A stretch of DNA of 61,466 nt from Limosilactobacillus pulli (GTDB lineage Bacteria; Bacillota; Bacilli; Lactobacillales; Lactobacillaceae). The stretch lies in NCBI RefSeq assembly GCF_947381555.1, contig NZ_CANCWQ010000010.1:1-61466 (forward strand). The letters run 5' to 3'. The translations under genes were made by a program, and so were the position numbers. How positions within the stretch are numbered: the first letter of the stretch is position 1; each line of letters begins with the position of its first letter. This document shows, piece by piece, positions 7,742 to 15,409 of this stretch. Below the pieces are notes generated by a model. It was not told where the DNA came from, made no database searches, and saw only the letters and a list, made by a program, of their open reading frames with translations.

Positions 7742-8773
7742 CTACTTAGGCCAGCGTTTGACGCAAACCGGTTCTGGGCAGGCAACATCTTTTTGCAACA
7801 GCGTCAGCATCCCGGATTTGGCATCGCGCCTGTACAGCGTCAGGTTGTCGCTGTTTTGATTTGAGCCAACCAGATAGGCATCGTCATGGCTCAATTCAAA
7901 ATCGCGTGGGAAGTCGCCTTCCGTGCTGATTGACTGAATGTGAGCCACCGTAAAGTCAGGCTGGATTGCAAAAACGGCAATCGTATTTTCACCACGGTTG
8001 GATGTGTAGACGAAGCGTCCATCAGCAGAAATATGAATAGCCGCCGCACCATTGTGGGCAGTCCAGTCGGCAGGAATGGTCTTGATGGTCTGCAGATGCG
8101 TCAGCGAGGCGTCTGCGGCGTTGTAGCGCATTACGGCCAGCTTGCTGCTTAATTCGCCCAGCACATAGACGATCTTGCCATTTGGATGGAAGACCAGGTG
8201 GCGCGTACCAAAGCCTGGTTCAAACTGATAGCGTGATGCCGCCGTCAGCTTACCGTCATCGGTTACGTCATAGACAACAACCAGGTCCATCCCCAGATCA
8301 CAGACGATGAGACGATTGTCCGGCGTCAAGTCGATATAATGAACGTGTGGTGCGTCTTGTTCAGGCTGGGGACCGGTTTCCCCTTGGTGAACGACAGAAT
8401 CGGTTTGAGTCAGCTTGCCATCTTCAGCAATTTTAAAGACTTTCAGCTCACCGGTGTGGTAATTGGCCGAAAACAGCAGATGACGATGGTCGTCAACACC
8501 AATGTAGGCTGGCGTAGGTCCTTTTTCCAATTTGGCATCAATCAGTTTGGCCGTGTCACCAGACAGATCATAGGATGCCACGCCACCCAGCTCACCATCC
8601 TGCTTCAAGGCATACAGCCGTTTTTGTGCGCCATATTGCAGGTAGGCCGGCTTACCAGAGGCAGCTACCAGGCGTACGTTGGTCAGTTCTTCTTTTTCAG
8701 TATCTAAAGTTACGCCATAAATTCCTTGGCTGGATTTACTGGTGTAGGTTCCAATTAAAAAGTCTTCAGTCAA
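7742..8773 (-). CDS. pgl: Lactonase / 6-phosphogluconolactonase-type beta-propeller protein
   Basis: 343 residues, the usual size of the seven-bladed YkgB/Pgl type. It probably hydrolyses 6-phosphogluconolactone in the oxidative pentose phosphate (phosphoketolase) route that heterofermenters use. Visible are the start FLIGTYTSKSSQGIY, repeated blade motifs, PHVHYIDLTPDNRLIVCDLG and the RHLVFHPNGK segment. The start is TTG 8773 behind AAGGAGGG at 7-nt spacing; no ATG fits. Single gene, divergent from rlmA. Other lactone substrates are possible. Confidence 0.85.
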   Translation of the reverse strand: MTEDFLIGTYTSKSSQGIYGVTLDTEKEELTNVRLVAASGKPAYLQYGAQKRLYALKQDGELGGVASYDLSGDTAKLIDAKLEKGPTPAYIGVDDHRHLLFSANYHTGELKVFKIAEDGKLTQTDSVVHQGETGPQPEQDAPHVHYIDLTPDNRLIVCDLGMDLVVVYDVTDDGKLTAASRYQFEPGFGTRHLVFHPNGKIVYVLGELSSKLAVMRYNAADASLTHLQTIKTIPADWTAHNGAAAIHISADGRFVYTSNRGENTIAVFAIQPDFTVAHIQSISTEGDFPRDFELSHDDAYLVGSNQNSDNLTLYRRDAKSGMLTLLQKDVACPEPVCVKRWPK

Positions 8774-8867
8774 AACGAAGCCCTCCTTAAAAAAATATAC
8801 ACTTATATAATAGCAGAAACTGTACGCTTAGGATTGAGAAATCATGAGCAAATCGAAGGGAGCAAAT

Positions 8868-9719
8868 ATGAAAAAAGTAGCAATCAAAAGGCAATGGGTC
8901 AACGCTCATCGGCAGCTGTTTCGCTGTTCGGTCTGCCAGGCGCCGATCAAAGGCGTTTTTGAAAACAGTCTGGTCTGTGAGCAGGGACATGCGATTGACT
9001 TCAACAAGCATGGCTACCTTTATTTTTTAAATAACGGCAATGGTACCGACTATGATCGGACGATGTTTGAGTCAAGACGCCGTATGCTTAATGCGGGGCT
9101 ATTCCTGCCAATGCTTGAACAGATCAATGCCGAGCTGCCAGATGAATCACAGACGATTTTGGATGTTGGCACGGGTGAAGGAACGCCACTGGCTCAATTG
9201 GGAGATTTACGTGGACAGCAGGATGCCGCAATTGGTTTTGATATTTCTAAGGCCGGCATCCAACTGGCTACGCAGCTTTCGGGCAATCTGTTCTTTTGTG
9301 TAGCGGATCTTAGACGCCTACCATTTGCTGATGAATCGTTTGATCAGGTGATGGAGCTTTTTTCACCATCCGATTACCGGGAGTTTGATCGCATTCTCAA
9401 GCCTGGTGGTCAGCTCTTAAAGATTATTCCTAATGCTAACTATCTGATTGAGCTGCGGCATCTTTTGTATGAGCTTAACGACCAGCATGCCGCTTATGAC
9501 AATACGCCGGTTGTCAAGCGCTTCAAGCAGCATTATAAAGATGCTCGCATTATACCGATTCAATATCAGTTTGAAATTCCGGCAGGACTGCAAGGGGATT
9601 TAGTAGAGATGTCGCCGCTGCATTGGGGACGCAATGCCAAAAAATTGAATGAAAGCGATTTATCGTCATTAAAACAAGTTACGGTTGACGTCAGCTTACT
9701 GATCGGTAAAAAAGTTTGA
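8868..9719 (+). CDS. rlmA: 23S rRNA (guanine-N1)-methyltransferase RlmA type
   Basis: 283 residues. An N-terminal zinc finger, Cys20-x2-Cys23 and Cys37-x3-His41 (FRCSVCQAP, LVCEQGH), precedes a Rossmann SAM domain with ILDVGTGEGTPL. This is the layout of RlmA(I)/RlmA(II), which methylate G745 or G748 of 23S rRNA. Which of the two cannot be told. ATG 8868 was chosen over an in-frame ATG 8 codons upstream because GAAGGGAG is correctly placed. Confidence 0.88.
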   Translation: MKKVAIKRQWVNAHRQLFRCSVCQAPIKGVFENSLVCEQGHAIDFNKHGYLYFLNNGNGTDYDRTMFESRRRMLNAGLFLPMLEQINAELPDESQTILDVGTGEGTPLAQLGDLRGQQDAAIGFDISKAGIQLATQLSGNLFFCVADLRRLPFADESFDQVMELFSPSDYREFDRILKPGGQLLKIIPNANYLIELRHLLYELNDQHAAYDNTPVVKRFKQHYKDARIIPIQYQFEIPAGLQGDLVEMSPLHWGRNAKKLNESDLSSLKQVTVDVSLLIGKKV

Positions 9720-9728
9720 TTATTTTAT

Positions 9729-9756
9729 TGTTTTTTTTAAGTGATGGGAGTATATT
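9729..9756 (+). promoter_or_regulatory. Candidate promoter of the trmL leader
   Basis: TTGTTT, a 16-nt spacer and TATATT, placed just upstream of a structured region that ends in a terminator. Confidence 0.35.
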
Positions 9757-9765
9757 GTTTTATAG

Positions 9766-9872
9766 AAATCGTTTGGCCGAGGACATCGATTTGCGTCGTT
9801 GGCATTGGTCAAAGAGTACTTCATTAAAGCAGCGTTTCGCCGTGCCCACACCGAGACCCTGCTTTTTTTATT
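9766..9872 (+). ncRNA. Unassigned structured leader or small RNA before trmL, with terminator
   Basis: A first hairpin is closed by AAATCG/CGATTT (about 9766-9792). The second, GCAG-c-GTTTCG with CGAGAC-c-CTGC (about 9835-9866), is followed by TTTTTTT and has the form of an intrinsic terminator. It lies 22 nt before the trmL start and well after the rlmA stop. It could be an attenuator of trmL, a free small RNA, or simply the rlmA terminator. It does not match a T-box, purine riboswitch or SRP RNA. Confidence 0.45.
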
Positions 9873-9893
9873 GCCTTTTTTAGGAGAGTGAAT

Positions 9894-10403
9894 ATGACTA
9901 ATCACATTGTACTGTTTGAACCCTTGTTTCCTGCTAACACCGGCAATATTGCCAGAACCTGTGCCGGCACCGATACGATCCTGCATTTGGTCAAGCCCCT
10001 TGGTTTTTCAACGGACGACAAACATATGAAACGGGCTGGTTTGGATTATTGGGACAAGGTTAAAGTGGTCTATCATGATGATCTGCCCAGCTTTATGGAA
10101 ACAATTGAAGATCTTGATCGATTGTATCTGGTTTCTAAGTTTGCCGAACGCGACTATACTGAAGTTGACTATCGTTTGCCAGGCGACCATTACTTTTTGT
10201 TTGGCAAGGAAACGACAGGGCTGCCGGAACCGTTTATGCGGCGCTATCCGCAAAACTGTATTCGGATTCCACAAGATGACAATAACATTCGCGCGCTTAA
10301 TCTTTCCAACAGTGCGGCAATCGTTATTTATGAGGCGCTGCGTCAACAAGGATTTCCGAAACTGGCGCGTGTACATCGCTATTCAGACGATAAGCTGAAA
10401 TAA
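9894..10403 (+). CDS. trmL: tRNA (cytidine/uridine-2'-O-)-methyltransferase TrmL
   Basis: 169 residues. A SPOUT methyltransferase that modifies the wobble nucleotide 34 of tRNA-Leu. It has the N-terminal PLFPANTGNIARTCAGT, the knot loop LFGKETTGLPE, and IRIPQDDNNIRALNLSNSAAIVIYEALRQ. ATG 9894 lies 7 bases after AGGAG; an in-frame GTG at 9888 is too close to it. A structured leader with a terminator precedes it. Confidence 0.94.
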   Translation: MTNHIVLFEPLFPANTGNIARTCAGTDTILHLVKPLGFSTDDKHMKRAGLDYWDKVKVVYHDDLPSFMETIEDLDRLYLVSKFAERDYTEVDYRLPGDHYFLFGKETTGLPEPFMRRYPQNCIRIPQDDNNIRALNLSNSAAIVIYEALRQQGFPKLARVHRYSDDKLK

Positions 10404-10425
10404 TCAGGGATAAAGGAGGATTTGC

Positions 10426-12804
10426 ATGGCTCGCAAAAAAACTGTGACACGGCGTCGTTCCAACAAAACGGCTGCTAAGCGGCGTACCAAAAAGCCAGCG
10501 CGAGACGAGCGAGCCATTCGCAGTCTGAGCGGTCTGGCTATCATTTTATTGACGCTGACCGGCCTGTTTAAGCTGGGAATTTTAGGAACCGGTGTGCAGG
10601 ATGTCTTTAAAATCTTAGTTGGTCAAAGCTATCCGCTGCTGATGGTAATCGTGATTTTATATAGTCTGGGACTGACGATTTATGCCCAATGGCCGCATTT
10701 TAAAAAGCGCTGGATCTGGGGAACGATGATTTTTTATCTGGGGCTGTTGCTGATGCTGCACGCGCAGATGTTCGATCAGCTGGGACGGCACAGCGACTTT
10801 TGGAATCAAACGTGGAGCAGCTTGACTGAAGCCGTTTTAAACGATGATTCCAGTATGCCGATTGGTGGTGGGATGCTGGGTGCGGCATTATATTCTGCCA
10901 GCGGCTATTTGCTGGGCAGCACTGGAACCAAGGCAGCGGCTGTTTTATTGATGATTGTAGGATTCGTGATCTTTTTTAATCTACCGGTCCAAAAGCTGCG
11001 GCTGGCAATTGGTCAAGCACTGAGTCAGCTGAAAGAACGGCTGCATCAATTAAATGATGATCGCCAAAAGCGTCAGGCCCAGCATCAAAAAGAACGCCAG
11101 AAACATCTAAAAGAGCAGCATGCCAACATACCAGGGAAGGCAATGATTGAAAAAGATTTGCCAGAGCCGATTGCTGAACATCGCCAAGCGCGAGCACTGC
11201 CAGAATTTGAGCTTGGTCAGTCACGCACTGAGCAAAATGCTGAGCATGGATCTGATATCGCTGAGCCACGGATTACAGTAGCCAGTGAAAATGAGCGATC
11301 AAGGTCAACTGATGCCAAGCTGCCAGTCGATGTCGAACTGACGTTGAACAATGCGGATGCCAAAGAGGATCAAGACTATCAGTTCCCGCCGCTTGATCTC
11401 TTGAGCAAGGTAAAGCCAACTGATCAAAGCGCAGATCTTGACTCAATCAAGTCAAATACGCAAAAGCTGCAGGATACGCTGAAATCATTCGGCGTTGAGG
11501 CGACGGTTGAAAACGTGAACCTCGGCCCGTCTGTAACTAAATATGAGTTGCGTCCGGCAGTCGGGGTTAAAGTCAGTCGCATCACAAATCTGGCCGATGA
11601 CCTGGCCCTGGCCCTGGCAGCCAGGGATATTCGAATTGAGGCACCGATCCCTGGCAAGTCTTTGATTGGAATCGAGGTGCCCAACCAGCAGATTGCTACA
11701 GTGGGTTTTCGTGACATGATTGAAGCTGCACCGCATGATGATCGACCGCTTGACGTGCCGCTTGGTCGTACGGTTACTGGTCAGGTTATGACGGCAGACC
11801 TTACGAAAATGCCGCATCTTTTGATTGCCGGTGCTACTGGGAGTGGGAAGTCGGTGGCCATCAACGTGATCATTACCAGTATTTTACTGAAGACTAAACC
11901 GAGCCAGGTCAAGATGCTGATGATCGATCCTAAAAAAGTTGAGTTGAGCGTTTATAATGGCATTCCACACCTGCTCAGTCCAGTCGTATCTGAACCAAAA
12001 AAAGCGGCGCGTGCGCTGGGCAAGGTTGTTGCTGAGATGGAGCGTCGCTATGAATTATTTGCAACATTGGGCGTCCGTAACCTGGATGGGTATAATCGGC
12101 TGGTTGAAAAAGAAAATCAGCAGCATTCCGATCCCAACGAGCAGCAGCCAACGATGCCCTTGATTTTGGTAATCGTTGATGAGCTGGCTGACTTGATGAT
12201 GACTGTTTCCAAAGATGTAGAAGATGCCATCGTCCGAATCGCACAGATGGGGCGAGCAGCTGGGATCCATATGATTCTGGCAACGCAGCGGCCCAGCGTT
12301 GACGTCATTACCGGTCTGATCAAGGCCAACGTTCCTTCACGAATTGCCTTTGCCGTTTCCAGCGGGGTTGACTCACGAACGATTATCGATACCAATGGGG
12401 CTGAAAAACTGCTTGGACGCGGTGACATGCTGTTTGAACCAATCGATCAAAACAAGCCGATTCGAATTCAAGGAGCTTTCATCTCGGATCATGACGTTGA
12501 GTCAGTCGTTGATTTCATTAAAAATGAGCGGCCGGCTGAATATGATGATCAAATGATGGTTAGTGATGCCGAAATTCAAGAAGAAGAACAAACAGCCGAT
12601 GAAGACGAGCTGTTTGGCGAGGCACTCGAGTTTGTGGCTCGTGAGCAAAAAGCCTCAACGTCATTGATTCAAAGACGTTTCCGGATTGGCTATAATCGGG
12701 CGGCCCGCATCATTGATGACATGGAGCAGCGGGGCTATATCGGCCCGGCCAATGGTTCTAAGCCACGTGAGGTTTATAAAAAGCCGGATCAGCCAATTCA
12801 ATAA
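10426..12804 (+). CDS. ftsK: DNA translocase FtsK/SpoIIIE
   Basis: 792 residues. A hexameric motor at the septum that pumps chromosome ends into daughter cells. After a basic N-terminus come about four membrane segments (about 35-185), a charged Gln-rich linker (about 195-320), the alpha/beta motor with Walker A GATGSGKS (469-476) and LILVIVDELADLM (Walker B), ATQRPSVDVITGLIK, and a C-terminal winged-helix gamma domain (about 720-785) for KOPS reading. AAAGGAGG precedes the ATG. It ends in a strong terminator. Confidence 0.96.
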   Translation: MARKKTVTRRRSNKTAAKRRTKKPARDERAIRSLSGLAIILLTLTGLFKLGILGTGVQDVFKILVGQSYPLLMVIVILYSLGLTIYAQWPHFKKRWIWGTMIFYLGLLLMLHAQMFDQLGRHSDFWNQTWSSLTEAVLNDDSSMPIGGGMLGAALYSASGYLLGSTGTKAAAVLLMIVGFVIFFNLPVQKLRLAIGQALSQLKERLHQLNDDRQKRQAQHQKERQKHLKEQHANIPGKAMIEKDLPEPIAEHRQARALPEFELGQSRTEQNAEHGSDIAEPRITVASENERSRSTDAKLPVDVELTLNNADAKEDQDYQFPPLDLLSKVKPTDQSADLDSIKSNTQKLQDTLKSFGVEATVENVNLGPSVTKYELRPAVGVKVSRITNLADDLALALAARDIRIEAPIPGKSLIGIEVPNQQIATVGFRDMIEAAPHDDRPLDVPLGRTVTGQVMTADLTKMPHLLIAGATGSGKSVAINVIITSILLKTKPSQVKMLMIDPKKVELSVYNGIPHLLSPVVSEPKKAARALGKVVAEMERRYELFATLGVRNLDGYNRLVEKENQQHSDPNEQQPTMPLILVIVDELADLMMTVSKDVEDAIVRIAQMGRAAGIHMILATQRPSVDVITGLIKANVPSRIAFAVSSGVDSRTIIDTNGAEKLLGRGDMLFEPIDQNKPIRIQGAFISDHDVESVVDFIKNERPAEYDDQMMVSDAEIQEEEQTADEDELFGEALEFVAREQKASTSLIQRRFRIGYNRAARIIDDMEQRGYIGPANGSKPREVYKKPDQPIQ

Positions 12805-12806
12805 AA

Positions 12807-12841
12807 AAGAGGCCTCGACGTTGATGTCGAGCCTCTTTTTT
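12807..12841. terminator. Terminator of ftsK (bidirectional)
   Basis: AAAGAGGC-c-TCGAC / GTCGA-g-CCTCTTT stem with A-run on the left and TTTTTT on the right. It separates ftsK from the convergent small DUF4044 gene. Confidence 0.85.
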
Positions 12842-12885
12842 GTGCCTATTTAAAGATTTCTATGTTAAGTCTATGATGACTAAGC

Positions 12886-13002
12886 TTAGAAGCCAAGTGA
12901 GGCAACGGCCCCTAGAATCAGAGAACCCAGCATTGCGATCAGCATTAGCCAAACGGCAACCATAGTGATTTTTTGGAATCGGGTCTTTTTCTTGCGTTGC
13001 AT
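12886..13002 (-). CDS. DUF4044 small membrane protein (38 aa)
   Basis: 38 residues: a basic N-terminus MQRKKKTRFQK, then one membrane segment (about 14-36, VAVWLMLIAMLGSLILG). Length, charge pattern and context beside mraZ match DUF4044 proteins of lactobacilli, whose function is unknown. The ribosome binding site is weak (AAAGGCGGG, about 12 bases before ATG). Convergent with ftsK and divergent from the DUF3397 gene. Confidence 0.75.
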   Translation of the reverse strand: MQRKKKTRFQKITMVAVWLMLIAMLGSLILGAVASLGF

Positions 13003-13061
13003 CGGTATTTTATCCCGCCTTTCAATTTATCCTTTTCAGTTTACACATCTTATCACGCAAA

Positions 13062-13091
13062 TTCAAATTTGGTGTTGATCTGTGTTAGAAT
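13062..13091 (+). promoter_or_regulatory. Promoter of the DUF3397 gene
   Basis: TTCAAA, an 18-nt spacer and TAGAAT with an extended TG three bases before it, 35 nt upstream of the start. Confidence 0.5.
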
Positions 13092-13125
13092 TAAACTTAA
13101 CTAATTTTATCGGAGGCAGTTTTGA

Positions 13126-13464
13126 ATGGTACGACAATTGATCATGGAGTTCATCATCTTGATCGGATATGGACTGTTGGAACAGCTGACGATTAGGCTG
13201 TTCAAGCTGCCGCATAAAAGGGCTGCCTGGTTGTGGGCGGTGCTTTTAATGATCCTCAGTTTTTGGAACTTGGGTTTTTATTGGTATTGTTATGTTTTGA
13301 TTGTCTGGATGATTGCGGGAATTGCTTTGATTATTTTGCAGCTGACGGCCGCTCATCAGTTTATCTATCGTCAGTATTGGCCAGCCTTTTGGCGAGTAAC
13401 GCTGGTTATTTCAATCGCTGCCTTTTTGGTTTCTTTGACCGGATCGTATCTGCCGGTTGTTTAG
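13126..13464 (+). CDS. DUF3397 family membrane protein
   Basis: 112 residues, with four hydrophobic segments (about 5-22, 33-48, 52-72, 88-108) separated by short basic loops such as LPHKRAA and YRQYW. Size and place directly ahead of mraZ match DUF3397, an uncharacterised integral membrane family of lactobacilli. GGAGG lies 9 bases before the ATG. A terminator follows, so it is probably not cotranscribed with mraZ. Confidence 0.75.
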   Translation: MVRQLIMEFIILIGYGLLEQLTIRLFKLPHKRAAWLWAVLLMILSFWNLGFYWYCYVLIVWMIAGIALIILQLTAAHQFIYRQYWPAFWRVTLVISIAAFLVSLTGSYLPVV

Positions 13465-13490
13465 AAAATCGTCAAGGAATCACTTAAATC

Positions 13491-13526
13491 GAGCCGTTGT
13501 CTCCATCCAAGAGACAGCGGCTTTTT
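13491..13526 (+). terminator. Terminator between DUF3397 gene and mraZ
   Basis: AGCCG-t-TGTCTC / GAGACA-g-CGGCT stem with a 7-nt loop, then TTTT. Confidence 0.8.
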
Positions 13527-13552
13527 AGGTTGTACAAAATTATTAAAATCCA

Positions 13553-13581
13553 TGGTGAGTGGTGGGGGATTGTGGTAGACT
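13553..13581 (+). promoter_or_regulatory. Candidate mraZ promoter with G-rich repeats
   Basis: TGGTG occurs twice 7 bases apart, followed by GGGGGATTGTGG and a -10-like TAGACT at 13576-13581. MraZ is known to bind short TGGG/GTGG direct repeats at its own promoter, so these may be autoregulatory sites. The -35 is poor. Confidence 0.35.
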
Positions 13582-13616
13582 GTATCTGTAACATTGGTCC
13601 AAAAGGGGGGATTGGT

Positions 13617-14045
13617 ATGTTCATGGGTGAATATGAACATACGATTGACGATAAAGGTCGTCTGATCATCCCCGCAAAATTTCGTTCGCAGCTGGGCGAA
13701 GGCTTTGTCGTTACGCGTGGCCTGGATGGCTGCCTGACTGGCTATCCGCTCAGTGTCTGGCATGAATTGGAAACAAGATTAAAGTCGTTGTCAATGACGA
13801 AACGTAATGCACGAGCCTTCGTGCGTTTTTTGTATGCTGCGGCGACCGAATGCCAGTTCGATAAGCAAGGACGGATCAATTTGCCAATAGCACTGCGACA
13901 GCATGCTGCTTTAAATAAACAGTGCACGATCGTTGGAGTATCGGAACATTTGGAAATCTGGGACAAAGAACGCTGGCAACAGTATATGGACAATACAGCT
14001 GCCAATTTTGACCAGCTTGCCGAAGATCTTGACTTCGATCTGTAG
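13617..14045 (+). CDS. mraZ: Transcriptional regulator MraZ
   Basis: 142 residues. A double AbrB-like (SpoVT) DNA-binding protein that heads the dcw cluster and represses it in other bacteria. Two DxxGR motifs are visible, TIDDKGRLIIPAKFR near the start and FDKQGRINLPIALR at about 80-95. The protein begins MFMGEYEH as in the family; AAAGGGGGG precedes ATG 13617, and longer readings upstream run into the terminator. First gene of the division and cell-wall operon. Confidence 0.95.
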   Translation: MFMGEYEHTIDDKGRLIIPAKFRSQLGEGFVVTRGLDGCLTGYPLSVWHELETRLKSLSMTKRNARAFVRFLYAAATECQFDKQGRINLPIALRQHAALNKQCTIVGVSEHLEIWDKERWQQYMDNTAANFDQLAEDLDFDL

Positions 14046-14068
14046 CTTGTCGGAAAGGAGGTATATTA

Positions 14069-15013
14069 ATGACTGAATTCAACCACGTAACGGTGCTGCT
14101 CAACGAAGCAGTTGCCGGCTTGAATGTTAAGCCAGCCGGCGTCTACGTTGATGCAACGCTTGGTGGTGGCGGTCACAGTGAGGCAATTTTAAAACAGCTA
14201 ACGACGGGGCATCTGTATTCTTTTGACCAGGATCAGACCGCGATTGACTATAACCAAGAGCATTTGGCACCTTATTTAAAAGCTGGTCGAGAAACCTTTA
14301 TTAAGGATAATTTTCGTCATCTTAAATTGGCATTGAATGCTCAAGGCGTAACGAGCTTTGATGGGATTGTCTATGACTTGGGCGTTTCTTCACCCCAGTT
14401 TGATGATGCCAAGCGAGGCTTTAGCTATCAGCACGATGCATTGCTGGATATGCGAATGGATCAGAGCCAGGCCCTTTCCGCGATGGAAGTTGTCAATGAA
14501 TGGCCATATGAGCGGCTGGTCAAGATCCTGCATCGCTATGGCGAAGAAAAATTTGCCAAACAAATTGCCCGTGCTATCGAGCGTCAGCGCCAACAAGCAC
14601 CGATTAAGACAACGCTTGAGCTGGCTGAGGTTGTTAAAAGTGCGATTCCGGCGGCTGCTCGTCGGCATGGCGGCCATCCAGCCAAAAAAAGCTTTCAGGC
14701 AATTCGCATTGCAGTCAATGATGAGTTGGGTGCCTTGGAAGATTCCTTGGAGCAGGCATTTGAGATGCTTAACGTTGGTGGTCGGATCAGTGTGATTACT
14801 TTTCAGTCACTAGAGGATCGACTGGTCAAGACGATGTTTAAAGAACAGGCATCATTGCCGGAACTACCACCCGGTTTGCCTGTGGTTCCACCGGACATGG
14901 AGCCTAATTTTAAATTGGTAAACAAAAAGCCAATTTTGCCAAGCGATGCAGAACTGCACGACAATCATCGCTCGCACAGTGCAAAGCTGCGAATTATTGA
15001 AAAAGTCAAGTAG
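14069..15013 (+). CDS. rsmH: 16S rRNA (cytosine1402-N4)-methyltransferase RsmH
   Basis: 314 residues. Methylates C1402 of 16S rRNA with SAM. It has HVTVLLNEAVAGL, the SAM loop VDATLGGGGHSEAIL, DLGVSSPQFD, RGFSYQHDALLDMRMD, the KKSFQAIRIAVNDEL motif and ITFQSLEDRLVK. AAAGGAGG precedes the ATG. Second gene of the dcw operon, the usual place for mraW/rsmH. Confidence 0.97.
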   Translation: MTEFNHVTVLLNEAVAGLNVKPAGVYVDATLGGGGHSEAILKQLTTGHLYSFDQDQTAIDYNQEHLAPYLKAGRETFIKDNFRHLKLALNAQGVTSFDGIVYDLGVSSPQFDDAKRGFSYQHDALLDMRMDQSQALSAMEVVNEWPYERLVKILHRYGEEKFAKQIARAIERQRQQAPIKTTLELAEVVKSAIPAAARRHGGHPAKKSFQAIRIAVNDELGALEDSLEQAFEMLNVGGRISVITFQSLEDRLVKTMFKEQASLPELPPGLPVVPPDMEPNFKLVNKKPILPSDAELHDNHRSHSAKLRIIEKVK

Positions 15014-15037
15014 AAATCAGTAAGGAACGTGTTTTAT

Positions 15038-15409
15038 ATGGCCTCAAATGCGGCAAGAAAATTAAATCAACCAACGCCTCAATTGACGCCGCGCCCTAAT
15101 CAGCCGACGCCACAAGTAAAGTCACATCAGCAGCGCTTGCCGTTCTCGGCCTTTGAAAAGACCCTGATGATCGTTGGTGCGCTAGTCGTTTTTTCAATGA
15201 TGATTATGGTCGTAACGACGCAGCTGTCAGTCGTTAATCAACAGCACCGTCTGCAAAATCTGCAAACGCGGGTAGCCAACGTCAAACAGCAGAACGTCAG
15301 TGATCAGCAGGAAGTTACCACGCTGACCAGCCAATCGCGATTAGACCAGATCGCGCAAAAATATGGTCTCACGGATGCAAATTCAAGCGTAAGGAACGTT
15401 AACAAGTAA
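15038..15409 (+). CDS. ftsL: Cell division protein FtsL
   Basis: 123 residues. A bitopic protein of the divisome that pairs with DivIB and DivIC. A polar Pro/Gln-rich cytoplasmic tail of about 40 residues is followed by one membrane span (about 44-66, LMIVGALVVFSMMIMVV) and an extracellular coiled coil. ATG 15038 is 11 bases after AAGGA; the in-frame GTG at 15029 is only 2 bases from it. Its TAA overlaps the next ATG. Confidence 0.9.
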   Translation: MASNAARKLNQPTPQLTPRPNQPTPQVKSHQQRLPFSAFEKTLMIVGALVVFSMMIMVVTTQLSVVNQQHRLQNLQTRVANVKQQNVSDQQEVTTLTSQSRLDQIAQKYGLTDANSSVRNVNK

